From the NCBI GenBank assembly GCA_002027195.1, contig MWJO01000006.1, positions 62,001 to 126,000 on the forward strand: a stretch of DNA of 64,000 bases, read 5' to 3'. Made by a program: the position numbers and the translations under genes. The notes below the pieces were generated by a model, which was given only the letters and a program-made list of their open reading frames with translations, was not told the DNA's origin and ran no database searches. Source of the stretch: Streptomyces sp. GKU 895. Its GTDB lineage: Bacteria; Actinomycetota; Actinomycetes; Streptomycetales; Streptomycetaceae. Below, piece by piece: positions 36,509 to 50,263 of the stretch; the stretch's first letter is position 1, and the number at the start of each line of letters is the position of its first letter.

Positions 36509-37915
36509 TCAGTGCCGCCCCGAAACCCGATCCGCAACCCGCGCCAACTTCGAAGACGTCGCCGCATCAGACGCACTCTCCCGCCGATCAGCCGCCCGAT
36601 AAGTCGCGTACAGACCCTGCACCCCGAGCCACCGCAACGGCTCCGGCTCCCACTTACGCACCTTGTGCCCAACCCACGGCAGCGAGGTCAGCTCGGTCCG
36701 CCCACCCTGCCCGGAGTCCAGCTGGACGAGGTCACACAGAGTCCGCCCGGCAAGGTTCGTCGTGGCCACGCCCGACCCCACGTACCCCCCGGCCCAGCCG
36801 AGCCCCGTCGCCCGGTCCAGCGTGACCGTCGCGCACCAGTCGCGCGGCACCCCCAGCACCCCCGACCAGGCGTGCTCGACGGCGACCCCGGCGAGCGACG
36901 GGAAGAAGCCGACCAGGATCTCGCGCAGCGCCTCGACCGTCGCCGTCTGCGTCCGTCCGTCGTTGTCCGTCCGCGACCCGAAGCGGTACGGCACCCCGCG
37001 CCCGCCCAGCGCGATCCGCCCGTCGGCGGTGCGCTGCGCGTACATGTACGCGTGCGCCATGTCGCCGAGCGCCTCCCGGCCTTCCCAGCCGACCGACGCC
37101 CACTGCTCGGCCGTCAGCGGCTCGGTCACCACCATCGACGAGTTCATCGGCAGCCAGGTCCGCCGCTGCCCCTTCAGGCTCGCCGTGAACCCCTCGGTGC
37201 AGCGCAGGACGTACGGGGCGCGGACCGCACCGTACGGCGTCACCGCGTGCTTCGGCCGGATCTCCGTCACCGGCGTCCGCTCGTGGATGACCACGCCCAG
37301 CGCCTCGACGGCCGCGGCCAGCCCCTTGACCAGCTTCACCGGGTGCAGCCGCGCCCCGTGCGGTGTCCAGGTCGAACCGACCGCGTCCGCCACCCGGATC
37401 CGCTCGGCGGTCTCACCGGCGCCGTACAGCTCGCGGTCCTTCTCGCCGTACGACAGCTCGAGCGCGTGGAAGTCCTTCAGCCGGGCCAACTGGGCGGGCG
37501 TGCGGGCGACTTCGAGCACCCCGCCCTGGTGGATGTCCGCCTCGATGCGCTCCGCCTCCGCGGTCCGGACGACCTCGGCGACGGTGTCGTTCATCGCCCG
37601 TTGCAGGCGCACCGCCGCCTCGTGGCCGTGCAGCTTCGCGTAGCGGTCGCGGCCGGCGATGCCGTTGTAGAGCCAGCCGCCGTTGCGGCCGGAGGCGCCG
37701 TACCCGCAGAACTTCTGCTCCAGGACGGTGACGCGCAGGAAGGGGGCGGCCTTCTTCAGGTAGTACGCCGTCCACAGGCCGGTGTACCCGCCGCCGACGA
37801 TCACCACGTCCGCCGTGGCGTCCCCGGTCAGCGGCTCCCGCACCGCGGGGAGACCGTCGTCGGCGAACCAGAACGAGATGCCGCCGTTCACGACGGCGGT
37901 GGCCGAGCTGCTCAT
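36509..37915 (-). CDS. FAD-dependent oxidoreductase, DAO superfamily
   Basis: A 468-aa flavoenzyme of the glycine/D-amino-acid oxidase superfamily (DAO fold, like PuuB or sarcosine oxidase). The dinucleotide-binding DVVIVGGGYTGLWTAYYLKK (about residues 35-55) and GASGRNGGWLYNG, which contacts the flavin, are clear; VGSGVATTNLAGRTLCDL lies near the C-terminus. It likely oxidises an amine or N-methyl compound with O2, giving H2O2. The substrate cannot be told from sequence. The next gene upstream in the same direction, the rhomboid-like gene, ends only 9 bp before its start. Confidence 0.86.
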   Translation of the reverse strand: MSSSATAVVNGGISFWFADDGLPAVREPLTGDATADVVIVGGGYTGLWTAYYLKKAAPFLRVTVLEQKFCGYGASGRNGGWLYNGIAGRDRYAKLHGHEAAVRLQRAMNDTVAEVVRTAEAERIEADIHQGGVLEVARTPAQLARLKDFHALELSYGEKDRELYGAGETAERIRVADAVGSTWTPHGARLHPVKLVKGLAAAVEALGVVIHERTPVTEIRPKHAVTPYGAVRAPYVLRCTEGFTASLKGQRRTWLPMNSSMVVTEPLTAEQWASVGWEGREALGDMAHAYMYAQRTADGRIALGGRGVPYRFGSRTDNDGRTQTATVEALREILVGFFPSLAGVAVEHAWSGVLGVPRDWCATVTLDRATGLGWAGGYVGSGVATTNLAGRTLCDLVQLDSGQGGRTELTSLPWVGHKVRKWEPEPLRWLGVQGLYATYRAADRRESASDAATSSKLARVADRVSGRH

Positions 37916-37924
37916 GCCGGGACG

Positions 37925-38578
37925 TTAACCCTGCGCGGCCGCCGCTGTCTCCTTCGGATTTCGTGGTTTTGCACGGCCCCTGACCAGCGGATAGCAGGCG
38001 AACCCGATCAACACGGAGGTGAAGTGCCCGAGGTCGGTGAAGGTCCGCCCGGTCACCAGCGGCACCCCGTAGACGATCAGCACGGCGGCGGCGTACGGCG
38101 GCCGCCAGGGCACCGGAATCCGGTACGCCAGCACCGCCGCCACCCCGGCCAGCGCGTAACTCACCCCGACGTCCAGCGTGTTCACCGCCGACTCCGGCGC
38201 CATCCCGTGCCGGATCCCCCACAGCAGCGCGCCCTCGCTGATCAGCGTCGCCAGCACATGTGCCGCCGCACACACCGCCAGCCAGCGCGCCGTCCCCAGC
38301 CAGCGCTCGGCGGGCGCGTGGATGACGGAGTACAGGACGGCGTACGGCAACCACCGTCCGCCGTCGATCCACATCGCGCTGGACACCAGCACCCGCACCG
38401 GGTTGCCGGACAGCTCACGGATGTTCGTCGAACGCTGCCGCAGGAACTCCGCCTCGAAGTCCGGCGACATGTGATGCAGCGCCACCGTCGTCACGAACAG
38501 GACCGCCAACCAGATGTACGTGCCGGGCGCTCCGCGCACGTACGTCCACACCCTGTGCGGGCCCCGGGTATTTCCCAT
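37925..38578 (-). CDS. rhomboid-like membrane protein
   Basis: A 217-aa integral membrane protein with about five or six hydrophobic helices. The segment LDVGVSYALAGVAAVLA carries a Ser in the place of the rhomboid catalytic GxSG, and LGHFTSVLIGFACYPLV a His in the last helix, so the Ser-His dyad may be present, although the glycine after the Ser is replaced by Tyr. This rhomboid-like group is common in Streptomyces and it is not shown whether it is proteolytic. Possibly co-transcribed with the FAD oxidoreductase. Confidence 0.72.
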   Translation of the reverse strand: MGNTRGPHRVWTYVRGAPGTYIWLAVLFVTTVALHHMSPDFEAEFLRQRSTNIRELSGNPVRVLVSSAMWIDGGRWLPYAVLYSVIHAPAERWLGTARWLAVCAAAHVLATLISEGALLWGIRHGMAPESAVNTLDVGVSYALAGVAAVLAYRIPVPWRPPYAAAVLIVYGVPLVTGRTFTDLGHFTSVLIGFACYPLVRGRAKPRNPKETAAAAQG

Positions 38579-38611
38579 GAGCCGATTTACCCACGTCGAT
38601 ACGCTCGGCGC

Positions 38612-39493
38612 GTGATCGACATCCCGGAGGGACTCGCGGCGGCGCAGGAGAAGTTCAACGGAGCGGCGGGGCGGGCGTTCATCGCCGGGCTGCCGGAGCG
38701 AGCGGAGCGCTTCCTGGCGGAGTGGGACCTACGGCCGGACGGCGACGCCATGCACGGTGTCGCGGCCCTCGTCCTGCCCGTCCTGCGGGCCGACGGCAGC
38801 GGAGCCGTCCTGAAGCTGCAATTCCTCGACGAGGAGAGCGCGGGCGAGCCGGTCGCCCTGCGCGTCTGGGACGGCGACGGAGCGGTACGCCTCCTCGACC
38901 ACGACGAGACCACCGGCACCCTGCTCCTGGAACGCCTCGACCCCGACCGGATGCTGTCCTCCGTCCCCGGCACCCACGAGGCCGTCCTCGTCATCGCCCG
39001 CCTCCTCGCCCACCTGACGGCCTTTCCGGCTCCGGCGGGCATGCGCCGGCTCGGCGACATCACGCGGGCCATGCTGGAGCGGACGCCCCGGGCACTGGAG
39101 CAGATCGCCGACCCGGAGGCACGCAGGCTGGTCGGCGACTGCGCCGCCGCCGTACGGGAGGTCGCGGACGAGCCCGGCGACCGGCTGCTGCACTGGGACC
39201 TGCACTACGACAACGTCCTCGGCGCCGACCGCGCGGACTGGCTCGCCATCGACCCCAAGCCCCTCGCCGGCGACCCCGGCTTCGACCTGCTGCCCGCTCT
39301 GTGGAACCGCTTCGACGCCGACGACGTCATCCGGCGCTTCGACGCCATGACCGACGTACTGGGTCTCGACCGGGCACGCGCGCGGGCGTGGACGCTGGGA
39401 CGTGTGCTCCAGACCTCGCTGTGGGAGACCGAGGACGGCCGCCCGATGGACGCGCAGCAGCTGGAGATCGCCCGGCGGTTGCGGGACGCCTGA
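38612..39493 (+). CDS. APH-type phosphotransferase (streptomycin kinase-like)
   Basis: A 293-aa protein-kinase-like fold. Brenner's catalytic loop is LLHWDLHYDNVLGADRADW (Asp of HxDxxxxN, about residue 198) and the metal-binding Asp is in AIDPKPLAGDPGFDL. The overall pattern and length are nearest to the APH(6)/streptomycin 6-phosphotransferase and hydroxyurea-phosphotransferase group. Resistance cannot be deduced, since many Streptomyces members have housekeeping substrates. It starts at GTG 38612. It stands at the left border of the peptide cluster and reads toward it, but nothing ties it to the pathway. Confidence 0.82.
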   Translation: MIDIPEGLAAAQEKFNGAAGRAFIAGLPERAERFLAEWDLRPDGDAMHGVAALVLPVLRADGSGAVLKLQFLDEESAGEPVALRVWDGDGAVRLLDHDETTGTLLLERLDPDRMLSSVPGTHEAVLVIARLLAHLTAFPAPAGMRRLGDITRAMLERTPRALEQIADPEARRLVGDCAAAVREVADEPGDRLLHWDLHYDNVLGADRADWLAIDPKPLAGDPGFDLLPALWNRFDADDVIRRFDAMTDVLGLDRARARAWTLGRVLQTSLWETEDGRPMDAQQLEIARRLRDA

Positions 39494-39512
39494 GCCGTCC
39501 GCCGGGAGCCGT

Positions 39513-40328
39513 TCAGTCGGCGAGGAAGGCGAGGAGGGCCTCGTTCACGGCGTCGGGCCGCTCCAGATAGCCGTAGTGGCCGCAGCCGGCTATCTCCGTG
39601 TACTCGGCGCCCGGGATGGCCTCCGCGAGTTCCCGCGACAGGTGCGGACGGACGACCAGGTCGTCCTGGAAGCCGATGACGAGGCAGGGGCGGGTGATCC
39701 AGCGGTAGTACGGCAGCCGGTTCGGGATGACCTCGAGGCCGAGCTGGGAGCGGATCGTCGACGGGTCGGGCGCGGACACCTCGAAGATGCCGAGCCAGTC
39801 CCGCAGCCCGTCCTCGTAGTTGAGGGTGCGGGGTGACAGGTTCTGCAGGGCGTGCTGGTACGCGGTCACCGAGGGCGGGATCTTGACGCCGCTGTCGGCC
39901 AGTTCGATGTCGGCGGCCGCCATGGCGGCGATCAGCGCGTCCGCCCGTCCGCAGCTGGCCATCAGCACGGCGCGGCTGACGAGTTCGGGCCGGGCGAGGA
40001 CGAGTTCCTGGGTGATCAGACCGCCCAGTGAGTGGCCCACGACCTGGCAGGGACCCATCCCCAGACGCTCGATCAGGGCGGCGACGTCATCGGCCATGTC
40101 GGCGAGGGTGAAGCCGCCGGGGGACGGTCCCGTCGGCGGGATGCCCCGGTTGTCGAGGGTGATCACCCGGTGGCCGGCCGCCCTGAGGGCGGGGACCTGA
40201 TGGCTGCGCCAGATCCGTCCCGGGCCGCCGGTGCCGGCGAGCAACACCACGGGTGCCGCCCGGCCGGCCGGGCCGTGGACGTCGTAACTGAGGTCGATCC
40301 CGTTGACGTGCGCGATCGGCATCGGCAT
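39513..40328 (-). CDS. alpha/beta hydrolase, probably last gene of the dpg operon
   Basis: A 271-aa hydrolase. Oxyanion region VVLLAGTGGPGRIW, nucleophile elbow VGHSLGGLI (Ser about residue 99), and a catalytic His in GCGHYGYLERPDAV. The acid is probably the Asp of GFQDDLVV. It lies 75 bp after dpgD in the same direction, so it may be carried on the dpg transcript. It could hydrolyse an acyl-CoA or a stalled intermediate, or act as a non-heme haloperoxidase-like enzyme. The sequence gives no specific substrate. It may mark the left end of the cluster. Confidence 0.8.
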   Translation of the reverse strand: MPMPIAHVNGIDLSYDVHGPAGRAAPVVLLAGTGGPGRIWRSHQVPALRAAGHRVITLDNRGIPPTGPSPGGFTLADMADDVAALIERLGMGPCQVVGHSLGGLITQELVLARPELVSRAVLMASCGRADALIAAMAAADIELADSGVKIPPSVTAYQHALQNLSPRTLNYEDGLRDWLGIFEVSAPDPSTIRSQLGLEVIPNRLPYYRWITRPCLVIGFQDDLVVRPHLSRELAEAIPGAEYTEIAGCGHYGYLERPDAVNEALLAFLAD

Positions 40329-40403
40329 GTCCTTCCGCCGTCGGAAATCAGGAGTTCAGAAGATCGGGGCCGTGAGGACGGAGAACGGACCGGGTCCTCC
40401 GGC

Positions 40404-44315
<3,912 letters not shown>

Positions 44316-44321
44316 CGAAAA

Positions 44322-44348
44322 GTCCACCCCCACATTCGCGGCTTGGAC
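44322..44348 (-). promoter_or_regulatory. imperfect StrR-type box before dpgA
   Basis: GTCCA, 17 bases, TGGAC in the hpgT-dpgA gap. The half-sites match the two exact boxes, but the whole element is 27 bases instead of 29. It could be a weak site, a decayed site, or a normal site shortened by sequence error. Confidence 0.35.
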
Positions 44349-44401
44349 CGCGATCGCTGTGCATGGCTGTTCCCGCTCACTTGCCTCGCCTTTCCGGAGA
44401 G

Positions 44402-45742
44402 TTACGACGCCGAAGCCTGTGCCTCGATGAACCGCGCGAGCCGCTCGGTGCCTTCTTCGATATCGGCGGTCGTCAGATAGCTGGTGGAGAGACGGAGGGC
44501 CTGATGGCCGCCGCCTTGCGGATAGAAGTAGTTCATCGGCGTCCAGATGACGCCGAATTCCTGTGCCGACCGGATCAGGGCCGCGTTGTCCGCCCGGAAG
44601 GGGACGTGGACCGTGAGGAAGAAGCCGCCGGTGGGCTCGTTCCAGCGCACGCCCAGCGCGGTCCGCCGGGCCTCGGGCAGCCGGGCGTCCAGGGCGCGCA
44701 GCGTGGTGCGCAGGGCGTCGCCGTAATAGGCGGCCGGTTCCGCGTTGAGCACGGACAGCAGGCCGTCGCCGGCCAGCAGCGCGCCCGCCACGGCGGCCTG
44801 GCTCAGCGACGAGGTGTTGACCGTCACCATGCTCTTGATCTTGGCGAGTTCGGCGGCCAGCAGGCCGGTCCGGCCCTCGTCGTCGACCACCTGCTGGTCG
44901 GCGACGGCGAAGCCGACCCGGGCGCCGGGGAAGACGGTCTTGGCGAACGAGCCGAGGTGCACGACACGGCGGGCCCGGTCCAGGGACTTGAGCGTCGGCA
45001 GCGGTGTGCCGGGGCTCACCCGGCGGTACGGGCTGTCCTCGATGAGGAGGATGCCGTGCCGCTCGGCCGCCTCCAGCAGCGCGTGGCGCGTCGGCAGGTC
45101 CATGGTGGTCCCGGACGGGTTGGAGTGGTCGGGGATCACATAGAGGGCGCGGGGCCGCCGTCCGCGGGCGCGCTCGCGCAGGATCGCGGCCTCCAGGTCG
45201 GCGCGGGAGAACCCGTCCTCCCGCTCCTCCACGGCGGTCACCGGCACGCCCAGCAGCCGGGCCACGCCGGTGATGCCCACGTAGCAGGGGCTCGCCACCA
45301 GCAGCGTGTCCTCGGGCCCGGCGGTCAGGGCCCGCACCACCAGCAGCATGGCCTCCTGGGCGCCGACCGTGATCACGATCGACTCGGGCGGTACGTCGAT
45401 GTCCTCGTCCTTGCGCAGCGAGTCGGCGACGATCTCCCGGATCTGGCCCGCGGTGGGCCCGTACTGGTACATGGCGGTGCGGATGTCCTGCTCGGTGGCG
45501 CCCTGCGCCGCCAGGTGGTCCAGGTAGCGGCGCAGGTACGTGAAGATCTGCTCGGTGTCGAAGAACCCGTCGTAGGGCCTGCCGGGCGCGAAGGAGATCG
45601 CGTCCGGGAAGCGGTGGGTGACCTCGTTGAGGAAGGTCATCGTGTCCAGGACGGGGTCGGAGAGGCTGGGGTGCAGATCGTCCTTGCGCAGCGCCTGGAC
45701 CACGGTTTCCGGGGATTCTTCCAGCACTGGATACAGGCCCAT
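44402..45742 (-). CDS. hpgT: HpgT, aminotransferase for Hpg and Dpg
   Basis: A 446-aa fold-type I PLP aminotransferase. In glycopeptide pathways it transfers an amino group to 4-hydroxyphenylglyoxylate and 3,5-dihydroxyphenylglyoxylate to give L-Hpg and L-Dpg. The PLP lysine is in LGSFAKTVFPGARVGF (about residue 262), with PDHSNPSGTTMDLP before it and RLSTSYLTTADIEEG at the C-terminus. I chose ATG 45742 because GGGGGA lies six bases upstream. It is the first gene after an exact StrR-type box and heads the transcript hpgT-dpgA-B-C-D. It resembles MocR/2-aminoadipate-type aminotransferases in general, so the name depends on context. Confidence 0.9.
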   Translation of the reverse strand: MGLYPVLEESPETVVQALRKDDLHPSLSDPVLDTMTFLNEVTHRFPDAISFAPGRPYDGFFDTEQIFTYLRRYLDHLAAQGATEQDIRTAMYQYGPTAGQIREIVADSLRKDEDIDVPPESIVITVGAQEAMLLVVRALTAGPEDTLLVASPCYVGITGVARLLGVPVTAVEEREDGFSRADLEAAILRERARGRRPRALYVIPDHSNPSGTTMDLPTRHALLEAAERHGILLIEDSPYRRVSPGTPLPTLKSLDRARRVVHLGSFAKTVFPGARVGFAVADQQVVDDEGRTGLLAAELAKIKSMVTVNTSSLSQAAVAGALLAGDGLLSVLNAEPAAYYGDALRTTLRALDARLPEARRTALGVRWNEPTGGFFLTVHVPFRADNAALIRSAQEFGVIWTPMNYFYPQGGGHQALRLSTSYLTTADIEEGTERLARFIEAQASAS

Positions 45743-45822
45743 GAATTCCCCCGGCGGATTCGGATTTGGCAGGTTGATTTCGGCACCCAGAATCACACGA
45801 CCGCAATCCTGGTCACAACTCT

Positions 45823-45851
45823 GTCCAACAGCCCGGAACCGTCACTTGGAC
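45823..45851 (-). promoter_or_regulatory. StrR-type regulator box upstream of hpgT-dpgABCD
   Basis: GTCCAA, 17 bases, TTGGAC: an exact match to the consensus GTCCAR-N17-YTGGAC established for the balhimycin regulator Bbr and relatives. It lies 81 bp upstream of the hpgT start and just after the stop of the LuxR-type regulator. Confidence 0.88.
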
Positions 45852-45861
45852 GGGGAGTTAT

Positions 45862-48634
45862 TCACCTGACATTCGGCGAGCAGGAAGCCTCGGAAAGACC
45901 GGTGATTGCCGCCGGAAGATCGGCTCTGCCGCGCACCTTCAATTTCCGGTATATTTTTGTCAGGTGCTGTTCCACGGTGCTGACCGTGATGGAGAGCCGG
46001 TCGGCGATATCCCGGTTGGTGCGGCCGGCGGCGGCGAGCGCCCCGACGCGGAGTTCGGCGTCGGTCAGTTCGGCCAGCGGCGCGGGCAGCGCCTCCCGGT
46101 CCGGCGGGGACGAGGCGTCCCACAGCCCGGCCGGCGGCTCCACGGAGTCCAGCACCTCAGCGCCGTCGGCCCGGGCCATGTGCCGGGCGGCCTGCGCGTC
46201 GGCGCGGGCCCGGCGCAGTTCCAGACCGTCGCCGCAGGCGTCGAGGACGCGCTCGGCCTCCTGCAGCAGCCGCAGCCGGTACCGGGGCGTGGTCACCGCC
46301 GCGAGATGGCGCAGGGCGGTGCCACGGGCCCGGCTGGGCCGCGTGCCGAGCCGGGTGAGGTGTTCCTCGATCCGCTCCCGGGCGTGCCGGCGGTCGCCCA
46401 GGGCGATGAGGGCGGCGGCCGCGTCGTTGCGCCAGTCCACGAGTTCCGGGGAGTCGAGCTCCCACTTCGCCATCAGCTCGCCGCACGACTCGAAGTCCCG
46501 CAGGGCCGCGCGCGGCCGGTGCAGGGCGAGCCGGAAACGGCCCAGGGCGTGGAGGTAGGGCAGGGCGAAGGGCGTGCCGAACATGACCATGGGGACGGGC
46601 ACGTTGAGAAAGGCCCGCGCGGCCTCGATGTCACCGGCCTCGGTCGCCGCGCGGATCGCCAGGGCCAGCGGCAGGCCGATCGCGATGCCCCAGGCCTCGG
46701 GGCTGACGAGGTCGAGCGCGGTCCTGGTGGCCTCGCCCGCGCTCTCGAGGTCCCCGCGGCCCAGGGCGGCGGCCGCCCGGATCGTCTCCAGCAGCGCGTG
46801 CCCCAGGGGGATGCGCCGGGTGCGGGGCTCGTCCAGCAGCCGCTCCGCCTGGAGCACCGCCTTGTCCAGCCGCTGGGCCCCGATCAGGAAGAGCAGGGCC
46901 AGCAGCGGGTCCGCGAACGGGGTCACACTGCCGGGGCCGGGCAGCAGCCGGCCGGCGGCCCGGCCCTTCTCGAACTCGACGAGGTCGGCCGCGAGGGTGA
47001 GGAACGTACGCGGCGACATCGCGGCCGGCCGGCCCGCCGGTTCCGCCGCCGTCCGCGCGTGGGCCGGCGTACGGGTCGCCGCTCTGGTGACGTGGCGCAG
47101 GCCGGGGCAGCAGAAGGAGAGCCAGAGCCGGACCAGGGCGGGGTCCGAGCGGTTGAGGGCGGGCGGGTAGCCCGCGGTGTCCCAGGCCTGCTCCGGGCCT
47201 GCGCCCTCGCGTGCCTCGATGATCCGCAGCAGGTCGTCGGCCTGCGCGAACTCGCCCCGCCACACCTTCTGCTTGACGACGACCAGGGCGTCGGAGCCGG
47301 TCAGCCGGCCGGCGCGCACCATCCGGCCGAGCTGCGGGAGGTACCGGGACGCCTTCGCGGGGTCCATGGACCACTGGGCCTCCGCGAGGGCGGCGATGAC
47401 CTCCGCCTCCTGGTCGGCGTCGGTGCACAGGCCGGAGGCGTGCCGCAGATGCTCGACGCCGGCGGCGAGGTCGCCCGCGGCCAGCGCCTCGCGCGCGGCC
47501 TCGCGCAGGATGTCGAGCTGCCAGGCGGCTCTGGCCGGGTCGTGGGCCGCGAGGAGTTGCCGGGCCACCACCGCGGCCGGGGCGCGCTCTCGCGGAGCAC
47601 CTCGGCGGCCCGGGTGCGCAGGGTGGCGAGGTCCGGTTCGGGGATGTCCGCCAGGACGGTCAGGCGGGCGCGTTCGTGGCCGAACCAGGCGCCCGAGAAC
47701 AGACCGGCCGCGCGCAGCTCGGTGATGCTCCAGCGCACGGAGGTCGCGTCGCCCCCAGAAGGGTGCCGATCAGGGCCGGGGTGACCGACTCGTCCAGGAC
47801 CGCGGCGGCCCGGGCGACGGCGAGCAGGGTGGGTTCACCGCGGTGGAGGCAGCGCAGGTAGGCGTTGCGGAACGCCTCGTGGGGCATGGGGGCGCCGCGT
47901 CTGACGGCCTCCGGGGTGCCGCAGGTCGCGGTGTCCTCGATCAGGGCCTCCAGCAGCAGGGGGTTCCCGCCACTGGCCTTGGCCCACAGCTCGACGGTCT
48001 CCGGCGCCGCGGTGGGCGCCGCCGGATGTCCGGCCAGCCGGGCGGCGACCCCGTCGACGCCGAGCGGTCCGACGCGCAGCCGTCGGCAGTGCGGCAGGTG
48101 CAGGGTCTCGGCGTGCAGCGCCGCGAGGGTCCGGTCGTGGCCGGCGGTCTCGGTCAGGACGGCCAGGACGGGCAGTGCGTCGATGCGTCGTACGAGATAG
48201 CGCAGGCACTGCAGGGAGGCCTCGTCGGCGAAGTGCACGTCGTCGGCGTGCAGGACGAGCGGTCCGCGGCCGGCGAGTTCGGCGACGGAGCGGTGGATGC
48301 GCTGCATGAGGGCGCGCGGCACGCGTCCGCTCGCTTCCGCGGCCTTGGCGAGCTCCGTGGCGGCCGGTGGTCCGTCGGCCGGGCCCGTCGCCCGCATCGC
48401 GGTGACCAGTTGGTCGATCAGTCCCAGTCTGTCGAGGCTCTCGCTCGCGGCGCCGGTCACCGACAGAAAGGTTCCTCCCCGCTGTGTGACCTGCTCGGAC
48501 AACGCCCGGACCAGGGTGGTCTTACCGCAGCCCACGGGGCCGTTGACGATGACCAGGGCTCCCTTTCCGGCCACGCACCCCTCGTAGAGCTCTCGCAGCA
48601 GACCGAGTTCTCCGTCCCTTTCATGGAGCTTCAC
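45862..48634 (-). CDS. LAL-type LuxR cluster regulator (two one-base losses)
   Basis: A large ATP-binding LuxR-family activator of about 925 aa when frames are joined. Walker A is VNGPVGCGKTTLV (residues 30-42) and Walker B VLHADDVHF. The frame is broken near 47742 (then SVRWSITELRAAGLFSG) and near 47578 (then VVARQLLAAHDPARAAWQL). The C-terminal HTH is ELRVGALAAAGRTNRDIADR with STVEQHLTKIYRKLKVRGR. A LuxR regulator paired with a StrR-type regulator is also found in the teicoplanin and A40926 clusters. It has its own 262-bp upstream region after the strR terminator, in which I see no further clear site. Confidence 0.85.
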
Positions 48635-48896
48635 AGGTACCCCCCGTACCTACGCCGACCCGTGAGTATTTGAGGCCAGAACCAAACCCTCTCTGACCTG
48701 CAAGTACATAGCCAGGATACCGGCTCATTAGCGCCAGCACGGCAAGATTTCGGCCACTCGGCGAGACGAATGGGGGCGATTTTCGGACAGCGGTCGGCCG
48801 ATAATTCATGGGGAACTCAGAAGGAATGCACGGAGTCCATCGGTGAATGACGGGCGAAGGATTCGCGCCGACCTCGGCGGAGTACCGCACAGGAAA

Positions 48897-48928
48897 ACCG
48901 TCGCGAAAGCGGCAACTTTCGCGACGGT
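48897..48928 (-). terminator. terminator of the StrR-like gene
   Basis: ACCGTCGCGAAAG, loop of six, CTTTCGCGACGGT: perfect 13-base arms, followed on the minus strand by TTTTCC. A classic intrinsic terminator, 21 bp beyond the regulator stop. Confidence 0.92.
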
Positions 48929-48948
48929 CGACATTCCGAAATGCGGTG

Positions 48949-49955
48949 TCAGCCGATCTGGGCGACGTCGTCCCTGACCCGCTCGGCGAAATCCGACCAC
49001 AGGTCGGCGAACTGCCGGGCGAGATCGGCCACGATGTCGCTGCAGTGCGGCGGGACGTTGTTGACGATCGCCTCCCACTCCTCCTTGCGCAGCGAGTGCA
49101 GGACGAGCAGGCGCAGCAGGTTGCGGCCGGTCTCGGTGAAGCGCAGTGCCGGGTCGGCCTTCAGCCGCTTGATGAGCACGGCGCGGTCCGGCGCCTGCGT
49201 CATGTCCGGGCGGGTCCGGGGAGCCGGCCGGGCGAGTCGCAGCGCCCCGAACTCCCCGCGGCCGGGCGGCTCCCCGGGTTCGGTCCGGTCCTGCTTGCGC
49301 CGGCGCTGCCGGGGCAGCGGGTCCTCGCCGTTGCGCAGCCGGTTGCGGACGTCCCGGGCCGTCTCGGGGGAGATCCCCGCCGCCCGGGCGACCTGACGAA
49401 GCGACAGCTCCGGGTTCTCCGTGAGCAGTTCACCCGCCAGGATGCGGCCGGTACTGCCGTCGACCGGCCGCAGTCTGCCGTCCTGACCGAGCCGCCGCCC
49501 CTCCGGCCCCGGCAGCTGGACGACCCGCTTGCGGATCTCGCCGACGGTCCCGGGGGCGATCCCGGTGACCGAGCGACCCTGCGGTCCGACCACTGCGGAT
49601 GGGAGACGACGATGCGCTCGGCGGCGCGCTTGCGGTCGGCGAGCGCCAGCGGAAGGCCGTGATGGACATTGAGTTGGACCGCCAGGACGAAGGCCGCGGC
49701 TTCGTCGCCGTCGAAGAACCGGGCGGCGATCCTGCTCTCGCCGCGCAGCCGGGCGGCCTTCAGCCGGTGGTAGCCGTCGATGACCCGCATCGTCTGCCGG
49801 TGCACCGTGATCGGCGGCAGCGGATTCTGCGCCGCCGCGAGTACCTGAATGTGCTCCGTTCTCTCTCCGGCCAACCGTGGTGATCCGGACAGGCTCAACG
49901 AGCCGATCTCGACCTCCACGACGGGCTGCTGACTTATTGCTCCCTCGGACTCCAC
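48949..49955 (-). CDS. StrR/ParB-type cluster activator (one-base loss near 49568)
   Basis: A pathway-specific DNA-binding activator of about 335 aa, family StrR/Bbr/Tei15*/Dbv4. The N-terminal ParB-like domain shows QVLAAAQNPLPPITVHRQTM, VIDGYHRLKAARLRGE and FVLAVQLNVHHGLPLALADR. After WSDRRVARS the frame fails; restoring one base gives VTGIAPGTVGEIRKRVVQL, then the HTH LSLRQVARAAGISPETARDV. I chose the second GTG (49955), five bases after AGGAG. Two exact boxes of the type this family binds (45823-45851, 52849-52877) lie in the cluster, so it is the likely activator of dpg synthesis and export. It has its own terminator. Confidence 0.88.
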
Positions 49956-50263
49956 CACAGCTCCTTACATCCCCACGCTGCTGCGAAAGGCGGTTGCCGT
50001 CCACGAAGAAGAATTTCTCGTCCGAGCACGCTTTCTGCCGAAAATCCATCGCCGGTGGTCAGCATGTGGGGGGAGCGATTTCACAAGGTCGACATTTGCA
50101 TGCTTCAGATGTGACCGAAATTAACAGCCTGACATCCTGGGCGAAACCCCTGCGGTTCGAGCGGTCCTCCCCCCTACCTCTAGGGGGTGTGGGCGTGAGC
50201 TGGACAAAGAGGTGCCCGCGACGCCGTGGGAGCGTCGCGGGCACCGGTCTTCCGGGGTCGTAC
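49956..50263. other. intergenic region upstream of the StrR-like gene
   Basis: About 308 bases between the ABC exporter stop and the regulator start. It contains the exporter terminator (50211-50245) and an AT-richer stretch next to the regulator start (49958-50110) that should hold its promoter. No GTCCA/TGGAC pair of the right spacing is present, so autoregulation through the StrR box is not visible. Confidence 0.5.
50211..50245 (-). terminator. terminator of the mbtH-exporter operon
   Basis: GGTGCCCGCGACGC, loop CGTGGGA, GCGTCGCGGGCACC: perfect 14-base arms, 18 bp after the exporter stop, followed on the minus strand by TCTTTGTCC. Confidence 0.9.

Noticed and set aside
36512..39493. 993-codon open frame covering FAD oxidoreductase, rhomboid-like and APH genes
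   Set aside because: Only the last part, in frame with the APH gene, is protein-like. The rest is antisense shadow of two genes with clear domains.
38612..39493. APH-type kinase as self-resistance gene of the cluster
   Set aside because: It reads in the opposite direction outside the cluster operons, and phosphotransferases of this type are not known to act on glycopeptides.
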